This document shows positions 1 to 8,712 of a stretch of DNA of 64,000 nt, one piece after another; positions within the stretch are counted from its first letter, which is position 1, and each line of letters starts with the position of its first letter. Both the position numbers and the translations under genes were made by a program. The stretch lies in assembly GCA_039516895.1 (NCBI GenBank), contig CP154437.1, positions 1,612,001 to 1,676,000 on the forward strand, given 5' to 3'. Below the pieces are notes generated by a model. That model did no database searches, was not told the origin of the DNA, and worked only from the letters and a program-made list of their open reading frames with translations. Source of the stretch: Campylobacter coli (GTDB lineage: Bacteria; Campylobacterota; Campylobacteria; Campylobacterales; Campylobacteraceae).

Positions 1-483
1 ACCTATGAAGTCGTGCTTTGTCTTTGCAATAAAAAAGATGCTTATGGGATACAAAGAGCTAAAAACTTTGGCCTTGAAAGCGTGATTATCGAACACAAAG
101 ATTATAAAAACAGAGAAGAATTTGATGAAATTTTGGTAAAAAAAATCAAAGAAAGCGGAGCAGATCTTACTATCTTAGCTGGATTTATGCGAATTTTAAG
201 CCCTGTTTTTACAAAAAATATCAAAGCAATTAATCTTCATCCATCTTTACTACCCCTTTTTAAAGGAGCTCATGCTATCAAAGAAAGCTATGAAAGCGAT
301 ATGAAAGTAGCTGGAGTGAGTGTGCATTGGGTAAATGAAGAATTAGATGGAGGGAAAATCATCGCTCAAAAGGCTTTTGAAAAACAAAATTTAACCTTTG
401 AAGAATTTGAAGCAAAAATTCACGCCCTAGAGCATGAAATTTTACCCTTAAGCGTAGTAGAAATTTTTGAAAATTGTCATTAA
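1..483 (+). CDS. purN: Phosphoribosylglycinamide formyltransferase, C-terminal part (partial)
   Basis: Transfers a formyl group from 10-formyltetrahydrofolate to GAR in purine synthesis (cytosolic). The frame is open from the first base, so the 5' end lies outside the window; 160 residues are visible. The family core is present: the segment NLHPSLLPLFKGAH carries the catalytic Asn/His region, and the later LDGGKII supplies the conserved Asp of the active site. Apparent internal starts near position 13 are not real starts, because the Rossmann-like N-terminus must precede them. About 230 bases without a gene follow. Confidence 0.93.
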   Translation, partial: TYEVVLCLCNKKDAYGIQRAKNFGLESVIIEHKDYKNREEFDEILVKKIKESGADLTILAGFMRILSPVFTKNIKAINLHPSLLPLFKGAHAIKESYESDMKVAGVSVHWVNEELDGGKIIAQKAFEKQNLTFEEFEAKIHALEHEILPLSVVEIFENCH

Positions 484-715
484 GTTAAGATATTTTATCG
501 CTAAATTTTAGAAAATTAAATTTACTTGAGTGTTTTATCGGTATTTACTTTTAAAATCCTCAAGAGTATATAAAAATCTTTGATTCTTCCTGCTTAATTT
601 TTCTAGCCTATCGAGCTTTAAAATTTTTAGATATATAATAAATTTTTTATATTTGTTATTTGCTTTGAAGTTATAAAATTACACTTTAAAAAATTTCAAA
701 ATTTTAAGGAAAGTT

Positions 716-1456
716 ATGTTCGAGTGGGTTTTTAGTGCTGAAATGTGGATCGCTCTAGCAACTTTGATTGGCTTAGAGATTGTTTTGGGGATAGATAATA
801 TCATTTTTATCGCTATTTTGGTAGGAAGACTCCCTAAAGAAAAAAGACAAAGGGCAAGAATTTTTGGTTTGAGCTTGGCGATGATTACGCGTTTGTTATT
901 GCTCCTTTCTTTATTTTGGATTATGAAACTTACAACCCCGCTTTTTAGCGTATTTTCACAAGAAATTTCAGGAAGAGATATTATTTTGATCTTAGGTGGA
1001 TTATTTTTGATAGCAAAATCTACACTTGAAATTCATCATGATATTGATAATGCTGGAGAAAAAAGTGATGAAGAGGTTTTAAAAGAGGGAGCTAAAAGAG
1101 GATTTTTTAGCATATTGATACAAATTGCTGTTTTAGACATCGTTTTCTCTCTTGATTCGGTTATTACTGCTGTGGGTATGGTTAATAATATAGAAATTAT
1201 GATGATTGCAGTGATTGTAGCTGTTTTTGTAATGATGCTTGCAAGCAAAAGTATCTCAAATTTCGTTGATGATAATCCAACGATTAAGATTTTAGCCCTA
1301 GCATTTTTGATTTTAGTTGGCGTAACTTTAGTTGCCGAAGGTTTGGATTTTCATATTTCAAAAACTTATGTATATTTTGCTATGGCTTTTTCTTTGGGTG
1401 TAGAATCCATCAATATCTATATCAAAAAGAAGCGCTTAGCTCAAGAAAAATCTTAG
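716..1456 (+). CDS. TerC-family integral membrane protein
   Basis: A 246-residue polytopic membrane protein with about seven hydrophobic segments. TerC hallmarks are seen: LEIVLGIDNIIFIAILV near residue 20 and LDIVFSLDSVITAVGM near residue 140, each with an acidic residue inside a membrane helix. The family (TerC, Alx, YkoY) is linked to tellurite resistance and to Mn2+ or other metal export during protein secretion; the substrate here is unknown. The start follows AAGGAAAG. A TATAAA-like -10 lies near 672-677. The PhnA-like gene follows 49 bases later and may be cotranscribed. Confidence 0.9.
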   Translation: MFEWVFSAEMWIALATLIGLEIVLGIDNIIFIAILVGRLPKEKRQRARIFGLSLAMITRLLLLLSLFWIMKLTTPLFSVFSQEISGRDIILILGGLFLIAKSTLEIHHDIDNAGEKSDEEVLKEGAKRGFFSILIQIAVLDIVFSLDSVITAVGMVNNIEIMMIAVIVAVFVMMLASKSISNFVDDNPTIKILALAFLILVGVTLVAEGLDFHISKTYVYFAMAFSLGVESINIYIKKKRLAQEKS

Positions 1457-1505
1457 AAAATGATGATAAAATATACAATGATATAAAAATTTAAAAAGGA
1501 AAAAA

Positions 1506-1715
1506 ATGCCTAAAGATGCAAATGGAACAGAATTAAATGCTGGAGATAGCGTAAGTGTGATAAAAGATTTAAAAGTTAAAGGTGCTAGCACTACTTTAAA
1601 ACGCGGAACAACGATAAAAAATATCAAACTTACTTCTAAAGAAGGTGAAATTGAAGCTAAAGTAGATAAATTTGGCGTTATTGTGCTAAAGACTGAATTT
1701 TTAAAGAAAATTTAG
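1506..1715 (+). CDS. PhnA/YjdM-like small protein lacking the zinc ribbon
   Basis: A 69-residue cytosolic protein matching the C-terminal PhnA (YjdM) domain: DANGTELNAGDSVSVIKDLK near the N-terminus, then LKRGT and a terminal LKTEFLKK. Typical YjdM proteins are about 110 residues with an N-terminal four-Cys zinc ribbon. This one has no cysteine at all, so it is the SH3-like barrel alone. The function of PhnA proteins is unclear; the old link to phosphonoacetate hydrolysis is weak. The start follows AAAAAGGAAAAA, and the phosphatase-like gene starts 8 bases after the stop. Confidence 0.85.
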   Translation: MPKDANGTELNAGDSVSVIKDLKVKGASTTLKRGTTIKNIKLTSKEGEIEAKVDKFGVIVLKTEFLKKI

Positions 1716-1723
1716 GCAAAAAC

Positions 1724-2908
1724 TTGCGTATTTTACTTATTTTAAGGGGGAATTACTACGCAGGACAAGAAGAATTTATCAAAGAAAATCGCTTAAAAGA
1801 TTACACTCTTGATCTAAATTCTTTGCGTTTGCTTTCAGGAAGTGTAAGTAAAATCGTAAGTAAATATAAAAATTTAAATCTAAAAAATGATGAAGAATTA
1901 TATAAAATTTTACTTCAATTTTTAGAAATGCGTATGCAAAAAGGTGAATTTTGCATCATTAACGCTTATAATGAAACCCTTAAGGTTTACAAAGAGCTAG
2001 CTAAACAATATCGCTATAATGTTTATGTTATAGATTTTAAAAGCTCTTTAGAAGAATGTCTTGAAAAAAATGAACAAAAAGCCAAAGAGCGTGGCTATAT
2101 AGTCTCACAATCACTTTTAAAAAAAACCCATCACCTGCTTGAAAGAATTCCTAAAAAATATACGATTTTAAATCCTAATGATTGGAAAAAATGCCTTTAT
2201 CAAATGCCTAATCTTAGTAAGTATAGGAAAATTCACCACATAGGTGATATTCAAGGCTGCTTTAGCGTCTTAAAAGAATATCTACAAGAGCTCAAAGATG
2301 ATGAATGCTATATCTTTTTAGGGGATTATATCGATAGAGGCATAGAAAATGGCAAGGTCTTAAAATTCTTGCTTAAAATTTGCGAAAGAGAGAATGTATA
2401 TTTACTTGAAGGAAATCACGAAAGACATTTGATAAAATGGGCCAATGGAGAACTATCAAGCTCTAAAGAATTTAACGAAAATACACTCAAAGATTTTAGA
2501 AAAGAAAAACTCACGCCTAGGGATGCTAGAAAATTCTATCCTTACTTAAAAGAATGTCTGTATTATAAATTTCATGAAAAACAAGTTTTTTGCTCGCATG
2601 GCGGGGTAAATTTTTTACCTTCTAAGGCTTATCAAATAAGCTTTATGCCAAGTTATGATTTTATTTATGGCGTAGGAAATTATGAAGAGAGTCAAAAAGT
2701 AGCAAGTCAGTTTTGTGAATTTACAAAAGACAATGTTTATCAAATCTTTGGACATAGAAACCGCACAAAATTGCCTATGCAAATAGAAAAAAGAGTATTT
2801 TTGTGCGAAGGTAAAGTAGATGATGGGGGACATTTGCGTATAGTAACTTTAGACAAAAAAGGTTTTGAGTGTATAGAACTTAAAAATAAAGTTTATAGAA
2901 AGAAATAA
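1724..2908 (+). CDS. Degenerate polynucleotide-kinase-like domain fused to a metallophosphatase
   Basis: A 394-residue protein with a TTG start. The C-terminal half is a calcineurin-like phosphoesterase with all metal motifs: GDIQGC (174-179), GDYIDRG (200-206), GNHE (230-233), SHGG (291-294) and GHRN (343-346). The N-terminal ~165 residues resemble the AAA_33/T4 PNK kinase fold (LLILRG at the usual P-loop strand, then INAYNE and VIDFKSSLEECLEKN). The P-loop itself, NYYAGQEEF, lacks GxGKS/T, so kinase activity is unlikely. The order recalls bacterial Pnkp (kinase then phosphatase). The family is annotated as serine/threonine phosphatase; the real substrate is unknown. Confidence 0.85.
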   Translation: MRILLILRGNYYAGQEEFIKENRLKDYTLDLNSLRLLSGSVSKIVSKYKNLNLKNDEELYKILLQFLEMRMQKGEFCIINAYNETLKVYKELAKQYRYNVYVIDFKSSLEECLEKNEQKAKERGYIVSQSLLKKTHHLLERIPKKYTILNPNDWKKCLYQMPNLSKYRKIHHIGDIQGCFSVLKEYLQELKDDECYIFLGDYIDRGIENGKVLKFLLKICERENVYLLEGNHERHLIKWANGELSSSKEFNENTLKDFRKEKLTPRDARKFYPYLKECLYYKFHEKQVFCSHGGVNFLPSKAYQISFMPSYDFIYGVGNYEESQKVASQFCEFTKDNVYQIFGHRNRTKLPMQIEKRVFLCEGKVDDGGHLRIVTLDKKGFECIELKNKVYRKK

Positions 2909-2925
2909 GCCAAAAAAGGCTTATT
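2904..2925. terminator. Bidirectional hairpin terminator
   Basis: A perfect 8-bp stem (AATAAGCC / GGCTTATT) encloses a loop of six A. It separates the convergent phosphatase-like and CorC-like genes. The stop codons of both genes lie inside the stem, so it probably ends transcription in both directions. Confidence 0.75.
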
Positions 2926-4282
2926 CTTCATCTTTGTTGGTTTTTTTAACCACCTTAACACGCTCTATAGAATTACCATCCATTTTTTTAACTTCATAGT
3001 AACAAAGCTCATCTTCAATGCGATCACCCGCTACGGGCAAGCGTCCTAGAAGATTAAACACATAGCCACCTATCGTTACTTGCTCTAAATCCTCATCATA
3101 GCTTATCAAAAGCATTTCTTCAACGGTTTCTATATCGCAACGACCTTGGAATTCATAGATATTTTCAGCAAGTTTTTTATAGCTGTCTTCCTCATTTTCA
3201 CTTTTAATCTCACCGATAATTTCTTCCATGATATCTTCCATGGTTAAAATTCCAGCTGTTCCACCGTATTCATCAATCACAAGTGCAGTGTGAGAACGCT
3301 CTTTATTCATCATCACAAGAACTTTTGAAATGCTAATATTTTCAGGAACTAAAATCAAAGGCTTAACAAAAGTATCTAAATTTTCACTCTTATCACTAAG
3401 CTCATTTTGTACTATATCGCGTATATGTATCATACCTAAAATAGTATCTTTAGAACCATCTATATATGGAAAACGCGTATGCTTATGATCGCAAATGATT
3501 TGCATATTTTCAGCATAAGTTTTTTGTTTATTTAGACAAATCATATCTTTACGAGGTGTCATCACTTCTTTTGCAACAGTATCTGAAAAATCAACCGCAT
3601 TGCGGATAATTTCAGTTTCAAATTCATCTAAAACACCGCCTTTTTGGCTTTCGCTTGCTATGATTTTAATCTCTTCTTCACTATGAGTTAACTCGCTTTC
3701 TTTGGCAGGCTTGATACCAAAAAGCTTCAAAGTCATAGCCGCAAGAAAATCAAAAATTTTAATACAAGGCAAGAAAAGTATCCAAAACCAATGAAGAGGC
3801 CTTGCTACCCAAAGCACAGCTTTATCTGCAATAGCAATTGCAATGCTTTTTGGAACAAGCTCGCCTAAAACCACATGCAAAAGAGTGATAATACTAAAGG
3901 CGATAATAAAAGCTATAGTATGGATAATAACTCCATTAAATCCAAGATTTGCAAGAGGAATTTCCAACATTTTTGCTATAGCAGGCTCACCTATCCAACC
4001 AAGGGCTAGCGAACTTAAAGTAATTCCTAGCTGACAAGCACTAAGATAGGTGTCAAGTCTTGAAGTAACTTCTAGTGCTTTTTTAGCACCTACTTTTTTT
4101 TCCTTAACCATTTCTTCAAGTTTTGAACGACGCACTTTAACAATACTAAATTCAGACAAAACGAAAAAGCCATTTAAAAGCACTAAAGCTAGTGCAATGA
4201 CAACCATAAGTATAGAATATCCTGCATCAAAAGACGCTGTAGGTAAAGTTTGGTTTAAATCTAAAACCTGACTGGGGTCCAA
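2921..4282 (-). CDS. HlyC/CorC-family membrane protein with CBS domains
   Basis: About 453 residues: an N-terminal DUF21 membrane domain with roughly four helices (ALVLLNGFFVLSEFSIVK is typical), two CBS domains near 210-330 (MTPRKDMICL, then DEYGGTAGILTMEDIMEEI), and a C-terminal CorC_HlyC domain. The family is linked to Mg2+/Co2+ homeostasis; 'hemolysin' names are historical. The chosen start is a TTG at 4282 preceded by AAGGAG with 6-base spacing. The longer in-frame TTG at 4321 has no comparable ribosome binding site. It is divergent from the MFS gene across a strong palindrome. Confidence 0.88.
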   Translation of the reverse strand: MDPSQVLDLNQTLPTASFDAGYSILMVVIALALVLLNGFFVLSEFSIVKVRRSKLEEMVKEKKVGAKKALEVTSRLDTYLSACQLGITLSSLALGWIGEPAIAKMLEIPLANLGFNGVIIHTIAFIIAFSIITLLHVVLGELVPKSIAIAIADKAVLWVARPLHWFWILFLPCIKIFDFLAAMTLKLFGIKPAKESELTHSEEEIKIIASESQKGGVLDEFETEIIRNAVDFSDTVAKEVMTPRKDMICLNKQKTYAENMQIICDHKHTRFPYIDGSKDTILGMIHIRDIVQNELSDKSENLDTFVKPLILVPENISISKVLVMMNKERSHTALVIDEYGGTAGILTMEDIMEEIIGEIKSENEEDSYKKLAENIYEFQGRCDIETVEEMLLISYDEDLEQVTIGGYVFNLLGRLPVAGDRIEDELCYYEVKKMDGNSIERVKVVKKTNKDEE

Positions 4283-4331
4283 TAAAAGCTCCTTATAAAT
4301 AAAATACTTAATTATACACAATTAAAAGTAA

Positions 4332-4366
4332 AATTTTAGCTTAAAAATTATTTTTAAGCTAAAATT
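4332..4366. repeat. 16-bp perfect inverted repeat between divergent genes
   Basis: AATTTTAGCTTAAAAA at 4332-4347 is exactly inverted at 4351-4366 with a 3-base centre. It lies between the CorC-like gene (minus) and the MFS gene (plus). It could be an operator dyad or, in RNA, a hairpin in the MFS leader. No regulator gene is adjacent. Confidence 0.7.
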
Positions 4367-4393
4367 AATTTGCATTGGAGTTTAATTTAAAGC

Positions 4394-5527
4394 ATGAAAA
4401 TGCTTAAAATTCTGATTATTTTTTGTGCTACATTAACCCTATCTATTGTCTATGCTCCACAACCTATAGCACCCTTATTGTCTAATTATTTTCATGTAAA
4501 TTTGCACCAAATTTCTTGGATAATCAGTGTTACGCTTATTCCCTTAGCAATCGCACCTTTGGTTTATGGTTATTTACTTGAAATTTTTTCCTTAAAGAAA
4601 ATTCTTGTTGTTTCTTTATTTTTATGTTCTATTTTTGGTATTATTGGAAACTTAAACGATAATTTTTATTTTTTTCTATTTCTTAGATTTTTACAAGCTC
4701 TTTGTATACCTGCTATACTGACAGCACTTCTTACCTTGCTTAGTCGTTTAGAAAGCGACAATATACAAAAAAACATAGCCATTTATGTAGGTGCTACAAC
4801 TTTTGGTGGTTTTGTTGGGAGGGTTTTTGGAAGTTTTTTGAGCGATCTTTTTTCTTGGCATTTTGCCTTAAATTTTTTTAGTATTTTAATGATGGTTTGT
4901 GCTTTTTTATTTTTATTTTTTAAAGAGCATCCTATAAGCTTAAACACTCAAACTTCCTTGAGGGATTTTTTACCCTTTATCAAAGAACTTAGATTTATGG
5001 TGATATTATTTTGTGTTTTTACTATCTTTTTCTCTTTTCAAAGCATAGTAAGTTTTTTACCTTTTCATCTTAAAGAAAGTATAAAAGATATCACTCAAAC
5101 ACAAATTGGACTTGTTTATTTGGGATTTTTAACCGGAGTAATAAGCTCACTACTTATAGGTAAAACCATAGAAATTTTAGGCTCAAAAATTCGCACAGCT
5201 ATATTTGGATTTTTAGTTTTTATAACGGGTTGTTTTTGTATGATAGTAGGGAATTTTTATTTTGCCTTTTTTGCTATGTTTGTATTTTGTAGCGGAATGT
5301 TTATAAGTCATTGTATATTTTCAGGGATTTTAAATTCGATCGCGGATAAAAAAGGCTTAGCCAATGGAATTTATTTAACATTTTATTATAGTGGGGGCGC
5401 TTTGGGTTCTGTATTGCCAAGTTTTTATTATGAAAGTTTTGGCTGGGAATTTTTATGTATTTTCACAGCCTTTTTACTTTTCATCGCTTTGATAATTTTT
5501 GGCAAATTTAGACATTTTTATAAATGA
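4394..5527 (+). CDS. MFS transporter (drug/arabinose efflux type)
   Basis: A 377-residue major facilitator protein with about 12 hydrophobic helices. YAPQPIAPLLSNYF near the N-terminus, the loop YGYLLEIFSLKKIL between helices 2 and 3, and a second-half repeat (LIGKTIEILGSKIRTAIFG) fit YnfM/AraJ-like proton-coupled efflux carriers. The substrate cannot be told. Its 3' end overlaps the SbmA-like gene by 10 bases in convergent orientation. My recollection is that this gene is not at this place in C. jejuni NCTC 11168, which would make it variable content; this is unverified. Confidence 0.85.
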   Translation: MKMLKILIIFCATLTLSIVYAPQPIAPLLSNYFHVNLHQISWIISVTLIPLAIAPLVYGYLLEIFSLKKILVVSLFLCSIFGIIGNLNDNFYFFLFLRFLQALCIPAILTALLTLLSRLESDNIQKNIAIYVGATTFGGFVGRVFGSFLSDLFSWHFALNFFSILMMVCAFLFLFFKEHPISLNTQTSLRDFLPFIKELRFMVILFCVFTIFFSFQSIVSFLPFHLKESIKDITQTQIGLVYLGFLTGVISSLLIGKTIEILGSKIRTAIFGFLVFITGCFCMIVGNFYFAFFAMFVFCSGMFISHCIFSGILNSIADKKGLANGIYLTFYYSGGALGSVLPSFYYESFGWEFLCIFTAFLLFIALIIFGKFRHFYK

Positions 5528-6738
5528 TTTTTGTTTTTATTTTTCGCGTATTCGATATTTTTTTCAAATTCTTTTAAACGCTTATATATACTTCTAAGTT
5601 GGGTGATAGTTGTCCAATTTGTGATAAAAACACTAAAAGAACTTCTTACTTGATCAAAAGCATTATTAATTTGCATTACAATACCAAGTCCTATAGCTCC
5701 CGCAAAAAGTCCTGGAGCCATGATTAAAAATGGAACGATAACTATCATTTGCTCAAATAAAATCAACCAAATATTAAAATATCCATAGTGCAAAAAAAGT
5801 CTTTTATAATTGAATTTAAGTCCCGTAAAAAGCTCTATCATGGTTTCATTTTTAGCGTATTCTTTGCGGTTATCTTCAGCATAAACAAGCTCTTTTCTAA
5901 AAGCTGCTTCGGCTTTTTGATTGTTGTATTCAAGTCCTGGAAGTTTAATTCCTACAAACCACGATACGATCAATCCCCCCAAAGAAATCAAAAGCGCGAC
6001 ATAAACAAGCAAACCATCGATGTTTTTTAAAAAATAAAAGCTAGAATTCTCACTTAAATTTGCAAATAAAGCCTTGCTTACAACATCGCTTAAAGTCCAT
6101 AAAATCGGTATAAAAGCTACAAGAGTCATTAAAGCTCTTATAAAACTAAGTCCTAAGCTTTCTACAATTTTAGAAAAATTATAAGTATCTTCTTGAATTC
6201 TTTGCGAACTTCCTTCTATGTTATCATCCTTATTTTTCCAAAATTTCAAATAAGAAAAAGTCATAGCTTCACGCCACTTAAAGGCGTAAACACTAGCAAA
6301 ATAAATATTAATCGTTGCGATTAAAACATAAGGAATAGCAATAGCTAAAAATACTAAAATCAAAGCATAAAAATCACTCGCAGAATAGCTTTCTTTTTCA
6401 ATCATAGCCCTAGAATTAAAAAAATATTCCAATAAACTTTGATAATAATAAAGTGCGCCTTTATTGATAAAATTAGCTTTTTGGAAATTTTCTTGTGCTT
6501 TTTGATTGGCCTCTTGGATCAAGCTTGCATTATTTTCGAAATTTTCTTGTGCTTTTTGTGTTGAATTAGAATCTAAAAGTTCTATTTTTGGTTTTTGTAA
6601 AACATTATAAAAATCACTATACCATGAATTGATCGCAACATTTAAACTTGTTTGCATATACAAGAAAAACAATAGCAAAAAAAGCCCCAAATAAGCCCAT
6701 AAAGCCCATTTTTTACTTGCAAAAAACGAAGAAAACAT
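5518..6738 (-). CDS. SbmA/BacA-like peptide transporter
   Basis: A 406-residue inner-membrane protein of the SbmA/BacA family: an N-terminal helix, an aromatic segment (NSWYSDFYNVLQK), repeated hydrophobic helices, and late motifs such as GLGIVMQINNAFDQVRSSF and the terminal TTITQLRSIYKRLKEFE. The family imports peptides and modified peptide antibiotics as proton-driven homodimers, lacking the ATPase domain of related ABC proteins. It lies 55 bases downstream of tonB on the same strand and could be read from the same transcript. A C6 run near 5976 is too short for typical phase variation. Confidence 0.85.
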   Translation of the reverse strand: MFSSFFASKKWALWAYLGLFLLLFFLYMQTSLNVAINSWYSDFYNVLQKPKIELLDSNSTQKAQENFENNASLIQEANQKAQENFQKANFINKGALYYYQSLLEYFFNSRAMIEKESYSASDFYALILVFLAIAIPYVLIATINIYFASVYAFKWREAMTFSYLKFWKNKDDNIEGSSQRIQEDTYNFSKIVESLGLSFIRALMTLVAFIPILWTLSDVVSKALFANLSENSSFYFLKNIDGLLVYVALLISLGGLIVSWFVGIKLPGLEYNNQKAEAAFRKELVYAEDNRKEYAKNETMIELFTGLKFNYKRLFLHYGYFNIWLILFEQMIVIVPFLIMAPGLFAGAIGLGIVMQINNAFDQVRSSFSVFITNWTTITQLRSIYKRLKEFEKNIEYAKNKNKNHL

Positions 6739-6793
6739 ACCACCGCCTTAATCTCAAAACGAAAATTCTAATCAATTTTATTTAATCAAGAGT

Positions 6794-7540
6794 TTATTTT
6801 TTACCTAAATAGTCTTTAATATTGTAATCAATAGGCATAACAAAACTAATTTTTTCACCATCTTTCAACATTTCTTTAGGTGGTTTTGGCAATGGAGAAG
6901 CTCTTTTAAATAAACTTAAAACTTCATCATTAAGCACTGCATAGGGGCAAGATTTTTTAAGCTCCTTACTTAGGACATTTCCACTTTCATCGATACTCAC
7001 ACGAATTCTTACAACACCTTCTTGCTTTTGCATTATCGCTTCTTGAGGATATTTTTTAAATTTAGCCAAATGAGCCATAAGCAAGGCTTGATAGCTTTTA
7101 ATTTGTTCTTTAGCATTGCCACTTACTATGGTTTGTGTTTTATCTTCATTGCTTTGTAGTGGGGCACTAAGTGTTTCATTTTTAAATTTTGAATTTTCAC
7201 TTGCATTAGCTATTTCTTTTTGGGCTTGATTTTCATCTTGCTTTTCTATCTTTTTTTGAGCTTTTAATACAGCATTTTTATCTTGGGAGTTAAGACTCAT
7301 TTTTTCATCTTGTTTTTTGTTTTTATCTTGAGAATTGCTCTTTTTTTGATCGATTGAAACTTCTTTTAATTCTCCAATAGGAAGCTCTGATACCATCATA
7401 ATGGAGGTAAATTCCACTCCTTGTTTAAAATCAACTCCGCTTGATTTTTCTTGAGTATAAAAAGAAAAAAGAAAAAACATTAATACCAAAGCATGCAATA
7501 CCAAACTCGACACAAACCCAAAAATCACACTAGACTTCAT
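6794..7540 (-). CDS. tonB: TonB energy-transducing protein
   Basis: Couples the proton motive force to outer-membrane receptors. 248 residues: an N-terminal signal anchor (FGFVSSLVLHALVLMFFLF) with the membrane His typical of TonB, a long charged Lys/Gln/Glu-rich periplasmic spacer in place of the Pro-rich one, and a C-terminal TonB domain (FKKYPQEAIMQKQEGVVRIR, then VLSLFKRASPLPKPP). It begins 1 base after the exbD stop and ends the exbB-exbD-tonB set, downstream of the receptor gene, so it most likely serves that receptor. Confidence 0.93.
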   Translation of the reverse strand: MKSSVIFGFVSSLVLHALVLMFFLFSFYTQEKSSGVDFKQGVEFTSIMMVSELPIGELKEVSIDQKKSNSQDKNKKQDEKMSLNSQDKNAVLKAQKKIEKQDENQAQKEIANASENSKFKNETLSAPLQSNEDKTQTIVSGNAKEQIKSYQALLMAHLAKFKKYPQEAIMQKQEGVVRIRVSIDESGNVLSKELKKSCPYAVLNDEVLSLFKRASPLPKPPKEMLKDGEKISFVMPIDYNIKDYLGKK

Positions 7541-7541
7541 A

Positions 7542-7952
7542 CTAATCCACCTTTTTGCTTGAAAGAGCTATTTTTCCATAGCCATTCTCTTTTAATTTTT
7601 GCATTACCTGCATAATATCTTCATACTTTACACTTTTATCGATATGAAAATAAATAATTTCTTCTTTATTACCTTTGGTTTTTATATCCAAAGCACTTGA
7701 AAGATTTTCTAGGCTTAATTTATCATCATTAATGGCCAAAGTATTATCGGTATTTAAATAAAGTATGATGGGATTTTTAAGCTTATCCTCTGCTTGCTGT
7801 GAACTCTTAGGTAGTTCTATCTTGATAGAACTTGTGATAAGAGGAGTAACAGCCATAAAAACGATCAATAATACAAGCATAATATCTATAAAAGGAGTTA
7901 TATTAATCTCACTTAACTCCTCTTCTTTGTGAGCTATTTCAGTTTTTATCAT
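7542..7952 (-). CDS. exbD: ExbD proton-channel subunit
   Basis: About 136 residues with the ExbD/TolR pattern: a cytosolic N-terminus (INITPFIDIML), one membrane helix carrying the key Asp in PFIDIMLVLLIVFM, and a periplasmic domain. The start is taken at ATG 7952, where MIKTEIAHKEEEL is preceded by AGGAGTTATTTTA. An upstream in-frame start at 8000 would add an atypical hydrophobic stretch within exbB. It overlaps the exbB 3' end by 14 bases, indicating translational coupling. Confidence 0.92.
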   Translation of the reverse strand: MIKTEIAHKEEELSEINITPFIDIMLVLLIVFMAVTPLITSSIKIELPKSSQQAEDKLKNPIILYLNTDNTLAINDDKLSLENLSSALDIKTKGNKEEIIYFHIDKSVKYEDIMQVMQKLKENGYGKIALSSKKVD

Positions 7953-8700
7953 TAAAATAACTCCTATGAAAAAGTATATAGACAAAATTCGCAAGCTCAT
8001 CTAAATGGTGCATAAGTTTTAAATTTTTTCTTGTAAGATAATTATAAAAAAGCACCGCAGGAATAGCAGCTACCAAGCCAAAAGCTGTAGCAAACAAGGC
8101 TTCAGCTATACCAGGTGCAACAACTGCTAAAGAAGCATTGCCAAGATTTGCTATACCTATAAATGCATTCATAATCCCCCAAACTGTTCCAAAAAGCCCT
8201 ATAAAAGGTGCACTAGCACCTATACTCGCAAGCAAGCTCAAGCCATTTTTGCTTGCTGTGATTTGTTTTGAGATGGTATTTTGCAAGCGCAATTCTATAC
8301 GCTCTTTTATATGATCATTTTTATATTCACTTTTTTCAAGCTCATCTTGAATTTCTAAAGATAAAACACCTGCAAAACCTTTTGTCTGATCTAATTCATT
8401 GAGATTTTTTAATTCTTTTATCTTGTGTATAGAGAAGTCTAAATTTTTCTTCATAAAATAAAATTGCATAAGCTTAGAAATAAAAACTGCCCACGCTAAA
8501 ACAGAAAATAAAACCAATATATAAATAACGCCTTTTACCACCTCATCAGCATTTTGATAAAGACTAGAAAGGGAAAGCTCTATCTTTGGTACTTCGGCTT
8601 CTATTTTAGGAGAATCAAAAGATAAATTTGTATCTGTTACATTCACTTCAGCATTTAAATTTAACAATAAAAAACAAAATAAAAATATTTTTTTTAGCAT
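7939..8700 (-). CDS. exbB: ExbB proton-channel subunit
   Basis: 253 residues with a cleavable signal (KIFLFCFLLLNLNA) and three helices of the MotA/TolQ/ExbB family. The motif region LLASIGASAPFIGLFGTVWG and the last helix region GIAEALFATAFGLVAAIPAV are diagnostic. It forms the inner-membrane motor with ExbD that energises TonB. The start ATG follows AAGGAAATACATAA. It lies 12 bases downstream of the receptor gene in a compact operon. Confidence 0.94.
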   Translation of the reverse strand: MLKKIFLFCFLLLNLNAEVNVTDTNLSFDSPKIEAEVPKIELSLSSLYQNADEVVKGVIYILVLFSVLAWAVFISKLMQFYFMKKNLDFSIHKIKELKNLNELDQTKGFAGVLSLEIQDELEKSEYKNDHIKERIELRLQNTISKQITASKNGLSLLASIGASAPFIGLFGTVWGIMNAFIGIANLGNASLAVVAPGIAEALFATAFGLVAAIPAVLFYNYLTRKNLKLMHHLDELANFVYILFHRSYFNDKN

Positions 8701-8712
8701 TTATGTATTTCC

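Noticed and set aside
484-715. Possible small gene or RNA between purN and the TerC gene
   Set aside because: No frame with a ribosome binding site and no clear stable structure; probably promoter and leader only.
5970-5985. Six-C run inside the SbmA-like gene and G5 runs near 1745 and 12061, considered as phase-variable tracts
   Set aside because: Campylobacter contingency loci usually have tracts of eight or more G or C; none of that length is present in the window.
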